Below, piece after piece: positions 24,788 to 32,823 of a stretch of 64,000 nucleotides of DNA. The notes under the pieces are model-generated. The model saw nothing but the letters and a program-made list of their open reading frames with translations. It did not search any database and was not told the DNA's origin. Position 1 is the first letter of the stretch. Each line of letters opens with the position of its first letter. Source of the stretch: JAWXBR01 sp046595995 (lineage in GTDB: Bacteria; Bacteroidota; Ignavibacteria; Kapaibacteriales; Kapaibacteriaceae); NCBI GenBank assembly GCA_046595995.1, contig JBKJNB010000160.1, positions 4,476-68,475 on the forward strand. Reading direction: 5' to 3'. The translations under genes and the position numbers were made by a program.

Positions 24788-27208
24788 TCAGTACAAGAGT
24801 TTGTACTTCGTCGGGTTAGCTTCGTGCATGATTGCATACGCAGCATCGAAGACATGTTCTGCTTCGGGCTTCGACCAGTAGTTTCCGTCGGTGCCGTAGG
24901 CGGGACGGTGCTCTGCGGCGGTTAACGTCCGCGGCGCGGAGTCAAGGAAGCGGTATCCGTTCTGGTCTTCGAGGATGTGACGCATGATGTACGCCGACGT
25001 GCCCCCTGGGACGTCTTCGTCCAGCACCATTAATCGATTCGTTTTCTTAAGCGATTCTACAATGCGGTGTTTGCGGTCGAACGGCAACAGTGTTTGCACA
25101 TCAACGACTTCGATGTCGATACCAAACTTTTCTAACATCGCCGATGCATCGAGTGCTACACGCACACTCGCGCCATATGTAACGAGTGTGATGTCAGTGC
25201 CAGTTCGCACAACTTCGGGCACACCGAGTTCGACGGTGTAGTCTCCAATGTTCGACGGCAGGCGTTCTTTTAATCGATAGGCATTGAGTACTTCAACGAT
25301 AAGGCCCGGGTCGTCGCCTTTGAGAAGCGTCGCATACATGCCCGCTGCTTGCGTGAAGTTGCGCGGCACACACACGTGAACGCCACGCACGAGGTTGATG
25401 ATACCTGCCATTGGTGAGCCACTATGCCAGATACCCTCGAGACGATGTCCGCGCGTGCGCACAATCACCGGTGCTTTTTGTCCGCCCTTCGTTCTCCAGT
25501 GCACCGTTGCTAGATCGTCGCTCATGAGCTGAAGGGCGTATAGAACGTAGTCGAGGTACTGTATCTCGGCAATCGGACGAAGTCCGCGCATAGCCATACC
25601 GATGGCCTGTCCCAGAATCGTGCACTCGCGAATGCCGGTATCCATTACACGATGCTCACCAAACTCGGCCTGCAATCCAGCCATACCTTGATTCACATCG
25701 CCGAGTTTGCCCGTGTCTTCTCCGAAGGCCACAATTCGCTTATCGCGGCTGAAGGCTGTTTTAAAAAACGCGTTGATCACTTCTGAACCATTCACCGAAG
25801 CTGCATCAGGATCGTATTCGGGTGCGGTGCCCTCGATGTTCAGCGCAGATCGCTTATCATCTTCGCAAAACAGGTGCGACGCGTACAGTGGTTTAATGCG
25901 AGCATTGTATGCAGTAAACCATGCTGCAAGGGGCGCAGAGCTTAAGGGGCTTGGGGATACGGCGCATGCGCGCAACACTGCGTGCACTGCTACCATGATG
26001 TCCCGACGAAACGGTTCACGAATGGCAGCCAGCTCATTCGCACGCGTCGTGGCTTCTGCCGCTGCGTCTGCATTGTTATTGGAGGCAGATTCATGTGATG
26101 TTAGAGAGCTTGCAAGCGTTCGTAGTAGTGCGACGACTTCATCAATCTCTGCACGTATAGGTGTAGTATATGCGTCGAACGCACGGCGTTGTGCACTCCG
26201 TGCAGATTCAATGGATTCACGATCGATGACGTCGAGTTCGTCGGACGTTGCGTAACCCTTCTCGATAATCAACTGCCGGAATCGGTCGATGCAGTCGAAT
26301 TCACGTTCCCAGTCCATCCGTTCAGAAGACTTGTAGCGCTCATGGGAGCCCGAAGTCGAGTGACCTTGTGGTTGTGTGACTTCGATAACGTGCACGATTT
26401 GTGGTACGTGTTCTGTGCGCGCGGTCTCGGCGGCCTTTTTGTATGTGGCGATGAGCTTTGGATAGTCCCAACCGCAAACAACGTGCACGTCGTATCCCGA
26501 GGTCGAGCCTGCTTCGCGTTGAAAGCCACTCAGCAGTTCGCCAACGTTCGACTTCGTTACTTGTAATTCGTTCGGTACGGAAATACCATATCCGTCATCC
26601 CAAATCGAGATTACAGCAGGTGCTTTGAGAACGCCAATCGCGTTTACCGATTCCCAGAACATTCCCTCAGCGCATGACGCGTTGCCAATGGTGCCAAATG
26701 CGACTTCGTTTCCCTTGCGAGAAAACGTCGTCATAGCATGCAGCTCCTGATTGTCGCGATATAGTCGGGATGCATAGGCTAATCCCACAAGGCGCGGCAT
26801 CTGCGAGCCTGTCGGCGATACGTCCGCCGATACGTTGCGCGTTAGCGTCTGATCGGTCCAGTCGCCGTTGTCATCGATGAAGCGCGTTGCAAAGTGTCCG
26901 TTCATCGAACGTCCGGCCGACGCCGGTTCTGCAACCACGTCGGTGTGCGCATAGAGCTGGGCGAAGAATTTTTCGACGCTGCTCTCGCCAATCGCAAACA
27001 TGAACGTCTGGTCGCGGTAGTAACCGCTGCGCCAGTCGCCTGGTTTGAAGGCACGGGCCATGGCGAGCTGTGCCAGCTCTTTGCCATCGCCGAAGATTCC
27101 AAACTTTGCCTTACCTGACAGGACTTCACGACGACCAAGGAGCGATGCCTGCCTGCTTTCGACAGCGAGGCGGTAATCTTCGATATAGTATGCGGTTTTC
27201 TGCTTCAT
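24788..27208 (-). CDS. Fused alpha/beta 2-oxoacid dehydrogenase E1
   Basis: 806 residues: an E1-alpha-like half (about 1-330; H-A-M-T-T-F-S-R-K-G and a thiamine diphosphate region with G-N-A-S-C-A-E-G-M-F-W-E), a charged linker (about 330-455), and an E1-beta-like half (about 458-806; V-A-F-G-E-D-T-G-K-L-G, V-D-V-Q-T-L-L-P-F-D). Fused E1 of this kind is typical of Bacteroidota and is usually assigned to branched-chain 2-oxoacids, making acyl-CoA starters for branched fatty acids. It differs from the split pdhA/pdhB pair nearby. It sits 21 nt after gmk; a TATTTTCG box on the minus strand lies just before ATG 27208. Confidence 0.88.
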   Translation of the reverse strand: MKQKTAYYIEDYRLAVESRQASLLGRREVLSGKAKFGIFGDGKELAQLAMARAFKPGDWRSGYYRDQTFMFAIGESSVEKFFAQLYAHTDVVAEPASAGRSMNGHFATRFIDDNGDWTDQTLTRNVSADVSPTGSQMPRLVGLAYASRLYRDNQELHAMTTFSRKGNEVAFGTIGNASCAEGMFWESVNAIGVLKAPAVISIWDDGYGISVPNELQVTKSNVGELLSGFQREAGSTSGYDVHVVCGWDYPKLIATYKKAAETARTEHVPQIVHVIEVTQPQGHSTSGSHERYKSSERMDWEREFDCIDRFRQLIIEKGYATSDELDVIDRESIESARSAQRRAFDAYTTPIRAEIDEVVALLRTLASSLTSHESASNNNADAAAEATTRANELAAIREPFRRDIMVAVHAVLRACAVSPSPLSSAPLAAWFTAYNARIKPLYASHLFCEDDKRSALNIEGTAPEYDPDAASVNGSEVINAFFKTAFSRDKRIVAFGEDTGKLGDVNQGMAGLQAEFGEHRVMDTGIRECTILGQAIGMAMRGLRPIAEIQYLDYVLYALQLMSDDLATVHWRTKGGQKAPVIVRTRGHRLEGIWHSGSPMAGIINLVRGVHVCVPRNFTQAAGMYATLLKGDDPGLIVEVLNAYRLKERLPSNIGDYTVELGVPEVVRTGTDITLVTYGASVRVALDASAMLEKFGIDIEVVDVQTLLPFDRKHRIVESLKKTNRLMVLDEDVPGGTSAYIMRHILEDQNGYRFLDSAPRTLTAAEHRPAYGTDGNYWSKPEAEHVFDAAYAIMHEANPTKYKLLY

Positions 27209-27229
27209 AGAACCGCGAAAATACGAAGG

Positions 27230-27823
27230 CTAGCTGTCGAACATGCCTTGTTGAATCGGAGAACCCTCTGTTGCGACCGCTACAATGGCTTCAGCGCGGG
27301 TTAGAGTCTCCGTTAGCACATCGTTTACGATGACCTCTGCAAACTCGCCCCGATGCCCCATCTCCATTTCAGCACGCGCCATTCTAAGGGAAATCTGATC
27401 GTCCGTTTCTGTATGGCGTTCCCGCAATCGTTCTTCGAGAACCTCCAACGACGGCGGGGCGATAAAGATGAGGAGGGTGTCGTCTGGGAAGGCGTGCAGC
27501 AACGAAAGAGCCCCCTTCACATCGACGTCGAAGACGACGTGTGCGCCCCTATCGAGTGCTGCTTGTACTTGCGAGCGCAGCGTACCGTAGTAGTTGCCGA
27601 AGATCTCTTCGTATTCGATGAGATCGCCACGTTCGATTGCAGCACGAAAATCATCGCGCGTCAGGAAGTGATAGTCGCGTGCGTCTACTTCGTTCGGACG
27701 AATTCCGCGTGTCGTTGCACTGACGCTGAATTCCAGCGCAGGGAATTTCGTGAGCAAGTGCCGTGCAACGGTGGTCTTACCCGAGCCGCTTGGCGCGCTA
27801 AGTACAATAAGCTGTTTCTTCAT
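27230..27823 (-). CDS. gmk: Guanylate kinase
   Basis: 197 residues, normal length. P-loop A-P-S-G-S-G-K-T near 10-17. GMP-binding segment S-A-T-T-R-G-I-R-P-N-E-V-D-A-R-D-Y-H-F, and D-V-D-V-K-G-A after the strand that carries the second Asp. It phosphorylates GMP to GDP with ATP. The start overlaps the yicC stop by 4 nt, the common yicC-gmk arrangement. Confidence 0.96.
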   Translation of the reverse strand: MKKQLIVLSAPSGSGKTTVARHLLTKFPALEFSVSATTRGIRPNEVDARDYHFLTRDDFRAAIERGDLIEYEEIFGNYYGTLRSQVQAALDRGAHVVFDVDVKGALSLLHAFPDDTLLIFIAPPSLEVLEERLRERHTETDDQISLRMARAEMEMGHRGEFAEVIVNDVLTETLTRAEAIVAVATEGSPIQQGMFDS

Positions 27824-28695
27824 TCAACGTTCTGTACTTGTTCGCGCATTCGCTCGAGTTCTTCTTTCATACCAACGACGAGACGCGCGATCTCCGGATC
27901 GTTTGCTTTCGAGCCAATGGTATTGACTTCCCTGTTCATTTCTTGCATTAGAAAGTTAAGCTTACGTCCAACGGCCGTCTCGTCATTCATGTACTCGCGG
28001 AAAAACTTCATGTGACTGCGAAGGCGTACGCACTCCTCTGAAACATCGAGCTTCTCAGAGAGCAAAACAATTTCGAGTTGCAACCGCTGGTCATCAATGG
28101 GAGTGTCTTCCATGAGCTGACGCACGCGTTCACGTAGCCGCGTGCGCTCCTGCGGAACACGCGCTGCAGAACGCACTTCGATATCGGCTAAGGCCGTTTC
28201 GATTGCCGCTATGCGATAATCGAAGTCCGCTGTAAGCTCCGAGCCTTCCTTCTCCCGCATCACGTTCAGCGACTGAAGTGCCTCGACAATGGCTTCCTTT
28301 AGTTCGGGCCAGCCGTCTGGACGTTCCGCGTCTTCATCCGGACGTGCGGTGACTGCATCAAACTTCATCAACGCGTCTAGGGTAACGTCGCCCTCAAGGT
28401 GCAATTTATCGCGGAGTTGTCGGAGTGCCTTCGTGATGCGTTCTGCTGCCTCTGCATTAAACGATACCACCTCATTGCCAACAGCCGCTTCTACTCGCAC
28501 ATAGACAGAGATCGTACCGCGCGATACGTGTTCGCGCACCGTTTCACGTACGTTCAGTTCCTTGTTCGCCAAATGCTTCGGCAGGCGTGTTGTGAGTTCG
28601 AGGTACCTGGCATTTACGCAGCGGATTTCGACACTGCACGGTAGTCCCTGCACTGTCGATTCGCTCTTGCCATAACCAGTCATGCTTCTAATCAT
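27820..28695 (-). CDS. yicC: YicC family endoribonuclease
   Basis: 291 residues from ATG 28695 (M-I-R-S-M-T-G-Y-G-K-S). The frame continues upstream, but M-x-x-S-M-T-G-[YF]-G is the invariant family N-terminus. The C-terminal DUF1732 part ends in the conserved N-F-L-M-Q-E-M-N-R-E-V-N-T-I-G-S-K-A block. E. coli YicC is an RNase that affects small-RNA decay. A TATCTTTG box at 28738-28745 (minus) lies about 40 nt before the ATG. Confidence 0.93.
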   Translation of the reverse strand: MIRSMTGYGKSESTVQGLPCSVEIRCVNARYLELTTRLPKHLANKELNVRETVREHVSRGTISVYVRVEAAVGNEVVSFNAEAAERITKALRQLRDKLHLEGDVTLDALMKFDAVTARPDEDAERPDGWPELKEAIVEALQSLNVMREKEGSELTADFDYRIAAIETALADIEVRSAARVPQERTRLRERVRQLMEDTPIDDQRLQLEIVLLSEKLDVSEECVRLRSHMKFFREYMNDETAVGRKLNFLMQEMNREVNTIGSKANDPEIARLVVGMKEELERMREQVQNVE

Positions 28696-28737
28696 AAGTT
28701 CCGCCAGTAAAGTCCACCGCTCTGCATGTATAGTGGG

Positions 28738-28745
28738 CAAAGATA
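28738..28745 (-). promoter_or_regulatory. yicC-gmk promoter -7 box
   Basis: TATCTTTG on the minus strand, an exact TAnnTTTG match, with a short leader to yicC ATG 28695. It lies only 7 nt from the opposing box for the PNP gene. Confidence 0.55.
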
Positions 28746-28752
28746 GCGACCG

Positions 28753-28760
28753 TATCTTGG
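28753..28760 (+). promoter_or_regulatory. Candidate PNP promoter -7 box
   Basis: TATCTTGG differs from TAnnTTTG at one base and ends 5 nt before ATG 28766, suggesting a leaderless or nearly leaderless transcript. Confidence 0.4.
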
Positions 28761-28765
28761 CAGGC

Positions 28766-29545
28766 ATGCTTGAGCGCCTATCTCGACATAACATCACGTC
28801 TTGGATCGTCGCTGGTTCAGGTTTTGCCGCTGCGGTCGAAGCGGCATCGTTACCGCTTATCGACGAGATACCGTACTCGATGATTCCGGGGATGCCGCTA
28901 ACAACCGTCCACGGACATCAACCGACACTACGCGTACTCAGATATAACACCCGGGCCGTTGGTGTCTTTTTGGGGCGTCATCATTTGTATGAAGGCCACA
29001 GCCCAGATGAAACGTGTTCGGTAGTGCGAACAGCACATGCGTGTGGCGGCACACATATCATTCTAACGAATGCATCGGGCGGTTTGCACCCATCGCTGTC
29101 ACGGGGCGATATCGTTTTACTAAATGACGGCATCGATTTCACGTTCGTACAGTCAGAACGAAAGGGTTCACGTTCAACTGCGCGGTCGTCTTCACTGAGC
29201 CTATTTAGCGCCGACTGGACTTCGCGTACGCATCAACAGTGCGTGGCGGCGGGGGTAGCCGTGCGGTCCGGCGTATACGCCCAGGTAACAGGTCCGTCGT
29301 ATGAAACCCGCGCCGAAATCCGCATGCTCCGCCGCATCGGTGCCGATCTCGTTGGAATGTCAACCATTCAAGAAGCAGCGTATGGGGCACAGGCAGGCAT
29401 GTCCGTACTTGGTGTGTCATTGGTTACGAACAAAGCAAGCGATACGACAAGTGTACCACTTAGCCATCTCGACGTTTTAGAAACTGCTGCAACTAGTGTC
29501 CTTCGCCTTACTACCGTAATACTCACAGCGCTAGACTGCGTCTAG
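28766..29545 (+). CDS. Purine nucleoside phosphorylase
   Basis: 259 residues from ATG 28766. An earlier ATG at 28682 would add 28 residues overlapping yicC and its promoter; the later start fits family lengths and the -7 box. Motifs: V-A-G-S-G-F for the phosphate loop near 15-20, G-R-H-H-L-Y-E-G near 71-78, T-N-A-S-G-G-L near 102, T-G-P-S-Y-E-T-R-A-E near 176 and G-M-S-T-I-Q-E-A near 197, with a purine-contacting V-T-N-K-A. A low-complexity S/R insertion sits near 140-150. It phosphorolyses inosine or guanosine. A second family member begins the window. Confidence 0.88.
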   Translation: MLERLSRHNITSWIVAGSGFAAAVEAASLPLIDEIPYSMIPGMPLTTVHGHQPTLRVLRYNTRAVGVFLGRHHLYEGHSPDETCSVVRTAHACGGTHIILTNASGGLHPSLSRGDIVLLNDGIDFTFVQSERKGSRSTARSSSLSLFSADWTSRTHQQCVAAGVAVRSGVYAQVTGPSYETRAEIRMLRRIGADLVGMSTIQEAAYGAQAGMSVLGVSLVTNKASDTTSVPLSHLDVLETAATSVLRLTTVILTALDCV

Positions 29546-29558
29546 GGCGCCCGCGCCG

Positions 29559-29566
29559 TATCTTTG
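29559..29566 (+). promoter_or_regulatory. Promoter -7 box before the lipoprotein-ribD group
   Basis: TATCTTTG, exact TAnnTTTG match, ending 4 nt before ATG 29571, so the start codon would be at or next to the transcript 5' end. Confidence 0.55.
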
Positions 29567-29570
29567 CCAC

Positions 29571-30389
29571 ATGCGAATTAGATTTGGCGCCCGTCTCGTT
29601 ATCATAAGTGCAATCGTTACCGTTGTCCTTGGCGCGATGTCGTGCAAAAATTCGTTCTCAAGCCCTTGGCAGATTCGCGGCCTTCGAGTCGATGGCGAAA
29701 TCTTTCACGTTAAGGCGTTCAAGCTGAGCGACTCTACGGTGCAGTTGTCATTTGTAGGTCCAGCAAAGCTTCGAACGAAAGATCCAAGCATTCGGTATGT
29801 CGATGCTGCGATTGGTACTTCGGCAGACGCTTTGAATGACACCGTCACCTTCTCTGTCGAGCACATTGGCAACCCTGGTGGCAGCGATGCGCATACTGTA
29901 GGCAATGCAGTTTGGGACTCACCAACGGCAAAGCGCTCGACGTCTGCTGTGGCTGACGTAACCGTACTCACAGCCAGCGATCACCTTGTGTTCCGTCAGA
30001 ACATCGAGTATTCGGCCGCCGAAGCACTGTTACTAACTCCCTTTACAACAACGACGTCCGACACCACGATTGAAATCGGTATGGTTGCAAAACGTATCTA
30101 CGTGCCCGCGGGCGAGTACCTCCCCTCTTCTGAAAACTTTCGTGTCGTCATCGTCGATTCCAAAGGCGCTGTTGTTTGGCGCAGTGACGCTGGCATGTCA
30201 TTCCTCGCGGTTGTTAGCAACGTAGAACCGCGACAGATGAATCAGGTTCAGCGATATGCGTTGTCGTGGAACGGACATGACCTACAGAACAACATTGTTG
30301 AAGCGGGTGATTACACCGTCGAGGTTATGATCCCCGCCCGACCGAAGTCGTATTCAACCCGTACCACCCTGCAGTGGCCGCCTCAATAG
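29571..30389 (+). CDS. Lipoprotein with C-terminal BsuPI-like domain
   Basis: 272 residues. Lipobox G-A-M-S-C with Cys25 after a long hydrophobic signal. The C-terminal ~100 residues resemble the BsuPI (intracellular proteinase inhibitor) Ig-like fold: F-R-V-V-I-V-D-S-K-G-A-V-V-W-R, then Y-A-L-S-W-N-G and E-A-G-D-Y-T-V-E-V. The middle is not recognised. It is membrane-anchored; no enzymatic motif is seen. Its last 16 nt overlap ribD, which starts at GTG. Confidence 0.65.
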   Translation: MRIRFGARLVIISAIVTVVLGAMSCKNSFSSPWQIRGLRVDGEIFHVKAFKLSDSTVQLSFVGPAKLRTKDPSIRYVDAAIGTSADALNDTVTFSVEHIGNPGGSDAHTVGNAVWDSPTAKRSTSAVADVTVLTASDHLVFRQNIEYSAAEALLLTPFTTTTSDTTIEIGMVAKRIYVPAGEYLPSSENFRVVIVDSKGAVVWRSDAGMSFLAVVSNVEPRQMNQVQRYALSWNGHDLQNNIVEAGDYTVEVMIPARPKSYSTRTTLQWPPQ

Positions 30390-31480
30390 ACGATCAAGAA
30401 CGATGGATGACCCATGCGTTGGCTCTTGCCCTGCGCGGCACCGGGTATGTAAGTCCGAACCCTCGCGTCGGCTGCGTCATCGTCGCCAATAACGAAATCA
30501 TCGCAGAAGGCTGGCATGCAGTCTTTGGCGGACCCCATGCGGAAGTAGCTGCTCTATCATCGATGGGTCTCGGCACCAATTCACCGAACAAGCTGCCTGA
30601 GAACGCCACAGTCTATGTAACGCTCGAGCCTTGTTCGCACGAGCACAAAACGCCACCGTGCACAGACGCACTGCTTGCTGCAGGCGTGCGCCACGTTGTT
30701 GTTGGCATAATCGATCCGTATCCTTTGGTTTGCGGCCGTGGCATTGCAATGTTGCGCGACCACGGCGCCACGGTAGATGTTGGCGTATGCGAGGATGCCT
30801 GTGCTTGGGTAAATCGTACTTTTATAAAATATGTTACTACAGCACAACCATACGTCGTGTTAAAGATGGCGCAAACGCTTGACGGCTTTGCAGCACCTCT
30901 CAGCCGTACGCGTCAGACCATTACCAGCACCGACAGTCGCGCGACTGTGCATGCACTACGTGCCGAATTCGATGCCGTGCTCATAGGCATCGGTACGGCC
31001 TTAGCCGACGATCCTCAGCTCACGGTACGTGATGTCGCCGGACGCAACCCCGTTCGCGTCGTACTGGACCGCCGCTGCCTGCTAACGATTTCTTCCAATC
31101 TCGTTCAGACAGCTCGAGACGTGCCAACCATCGTTGCCTGTAACGCAGAACATTACCGTGCAAATGCCACGTGGATCTCCGCGCTGACTGCGCACGGTGT
31201 AGAGGTGATAGAGGTTGACGACAACGCAACACTTCCTTCATTACTGACGACCCTCGGTGCTCGAGGAATTGCGTCTATCCTCTGTGAAGGGGGCGCGCGG
31301 CTTGCAGCCGCGCTTATGGGGCAACATCTCGTAGACGAGTTGCATATCCATATCGCACCTGTTGTTATGGGCGATGGGCTTCACTGGATGACACGCGATG
31401 CATCTGTATCGTGGCAGCTTCGATCATTGGAGCGTGTGGGTAGCGATGTTCACCTTCTTCTCTTGCCCGCATCTTCCTAA
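30374..31480 (+). CDS. ribD: Bifunctional riboflavin deaminase/reductase RibD
   Basis: 368 residues from GTG 30374. N-terminal deaminase with zinc ligands in P-H-A-E-V near 54-57 and E-P-C-S-H-E-H-K-T-P-P-C near 80-91. C-terminal reductase with K-M-A-Q-T-L-D-G and L-C-E-G-G-A-R-L-A-A. It catalyses the second and third steps of riboflavin synthesis (deamination, then side-chain reduction). ribH is 29 kb away at 60430; no FMN riboswitch is evident in the 30-50 nt available before either gene. Confidence 0.95.
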   Translation: MAASIDDQERWMTHALALALRGTGYVSPNPRVGCVIVANNEIIAEGWHAVFGGPHAEVAALSSMGLGTNSPNKLPENATVYVTLEPCSHEHKTPPCTDALLAAGVRHVVVGIIDPYPLVCGRGIAMLRDHGATVDVGVCEDACAWVNRTFIKYVTTAQPYVVLKMAQTLDGFAAPLSRTRQTITSTDSRATVHALRAEFDAVLIGIGTALADDPQLTVRDVAGRNPVRVVLDRRCLLTISSNLVQTARDVPTIVACNAEHYRANATWISALTAHGVEVIEVDDNATLPSLLTTLGARGIASILCEGGARLAAALMGQHLVDELHIHIAPVVMGDGLHWMTRDASVSWQLRSLERVGSDVHLLLLPASS

Positions 31481-31488
31481 CTTCTACC

Positions 31489-32820
31489 ATGCTGCCAGTA
31501 ATTCTATCGATCATTCTATTGTTTGCGCCTTTGGCGTACGCGCAGCGTACGACAGCCCCTTTACCTGCATCGATTCAGGACGCAGCGAAGGCTTTAAGTG
31601 AGGCCCGGTTTGACGTTGCCGAGCAATCTGCAACCGCCGTGTTGCGTAAAGACCCGGGGAATGCCCGTGCATTCTTGATTCGCGCCGTAGCCCGTCTTGA
31701 GTTAAAGCGCTACGCGGAGGCGGAAGCGGACGCAAAGTCGGCCATACGGTTAGATGCTGAGTTGATGCAAGCATGGCTGGTAAAGGCGGAGTCGCAGAAG
31801 CGACGGAATGCTAACGACGATGCTGTGCAATCGCTGAAGCAAGCTCAGCAGCGATTTCCGAAGTCAGACCAGCCATTCACTGCAATGGGCATTCTCTACG
31901 CGCAGCTCGGAAAATGTGCAGACGCGGTGTTGCCACTCGAAGAAGCACTCGTGCGACGTCCGGATAACTACCCTGCTACACGTCAGCTTGCACAGTGTTA
32001 TTTACGGCTCGGACGCGCACCCGACGCGGCCGGGATGCTCGGACGTGTTGTGGAGTCGAACCCCAATGACGTCGACGCAAGGTCTGGGCTTGCAGAGGCC
32101 CTTGTTGCGATGGGCAACGTCGATTCCGCGCTCACGCTCTACGCAACTGTTATTCGAGATGCCCCAAAACGCACAAACACATACGGTCCGTATGCCGCTG
32201 CGCTGTCTCTGTTTGGCAAGGATTCGATTGCCTTTATTATGATGACTACGCTTACAAACCTGTCGCCCGATGACGCAGATGCCTGGTATGGGCTCGGTGT
32301 AATTGCACAGAACATGAGTCGGCTTGACACTGCCATTCGTGCATACAAGAAAGCCGTTGTTCTCGAACCACGACACGCCAGTGCATACTTTAACCTTGGC
32401 ATTGCAAATCAGAAGCGGGGCTTTGCCGAAGAAGCGTTACAGGCGTTGCGTCGCAGCGCCGCGTTGTCAACGACCGTTGCTCCAGAAGCGTACAACAACA
32501 TAGGCATCATTCTACGCGGCGAACGTCGCTACGATGAAGCCATTGTTGCACATAAAGAGGCCATTGCCTTGAACGACAGTTCTGCTCTGTTGCAAGCTGC
32601 GCTCGGACATACCTATTTAGATGGGCAGAAGTACGCTGAAGGTAGGCTGATGCTAGAAGCTGCACTCGTGAAACACGTAGACAATACAGAACTGCTCTAT
32701 GTACTTGGTCTTACTTATATGCGGCTGGGCGAACCTCAGAAAGCAGAGGTTATTGTCACCAAACTCGAAACACAACAATCGCCACTGGCAACAGAATTGC
32801 GATCCGTGCTGAAGAACTAA
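31489..32820 (+). CDS. Secreted TPR-repeat protein
   Basis: 443 residues. Signal peptide M-L-P-V-I-L-S-I-I-L-L-F-A-P-L-A-Y-A-Q, then about 11 tetratricopeptide units from residue ~28 to the end (A-R-F-D-V-A-E-Q-S; D-A-W-Y-G-L-G-V-I-A; A-S-A-Y-F-N-L-G-I-A; E-L-L-Y-V-L-G-L-T-Y). A periplasmic or surface protein-binding scaffold is likely. It lies 8 nt after ribD and 3 nt before the large repeat protein, so it may assist that protein; this is inference. Confidence 0.85.
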   Translation: MLPVILSIILLFAPLAYAQRTTAPLPASIQDAAKALSEARFDVAEQSATAVLRKDPGNARAFLIRAVARLELKRYAEAEADAKSAIRLDAELMQAWLVKAESQKRRNANDDAVQSLKQAQQRFPKSDQPFTAMGILYAQLGKCADAVLPLEEALVRRPDNYPATRQLAQCYLRLGRAPDAAGMLGRVVESNPNDVDARSGLAEALVAMGNVDSALTLYATVIRDAPKRTNTYGPYAAALSLFGKDSIAFIMMTTLTNLSPDDADAWYGLGVIAQNMSRLDTAIRAYKKAVVLEPRHASAYFNLGIANQKRGFAEEALQALRRSAALSTTVAPEAYNNIGIILRGERRYDEAIVAHKEAIALNDSSALLQAALGHTYLDGQKYAEGRLMLEAALVKHVDNTELLYVLGLTYMRLGEPQKAEVIVTKLETQQSPLATELRSVLKN

Positions 32821-32823
32821 TTC

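Noticed and set aside
24790..24807. AGTACAA/TTGTACT inverted repeat as a terminator between convergent genes
   Set aside because: It lies inside the end of the fused E1 coding sequence and has no T-tract.
30330..30374. FMN riboswitch before ribD (or ribH)
   Set aside because: Upstream sequence is coding or only a few nucleotides long; there is no room for the aptamer.
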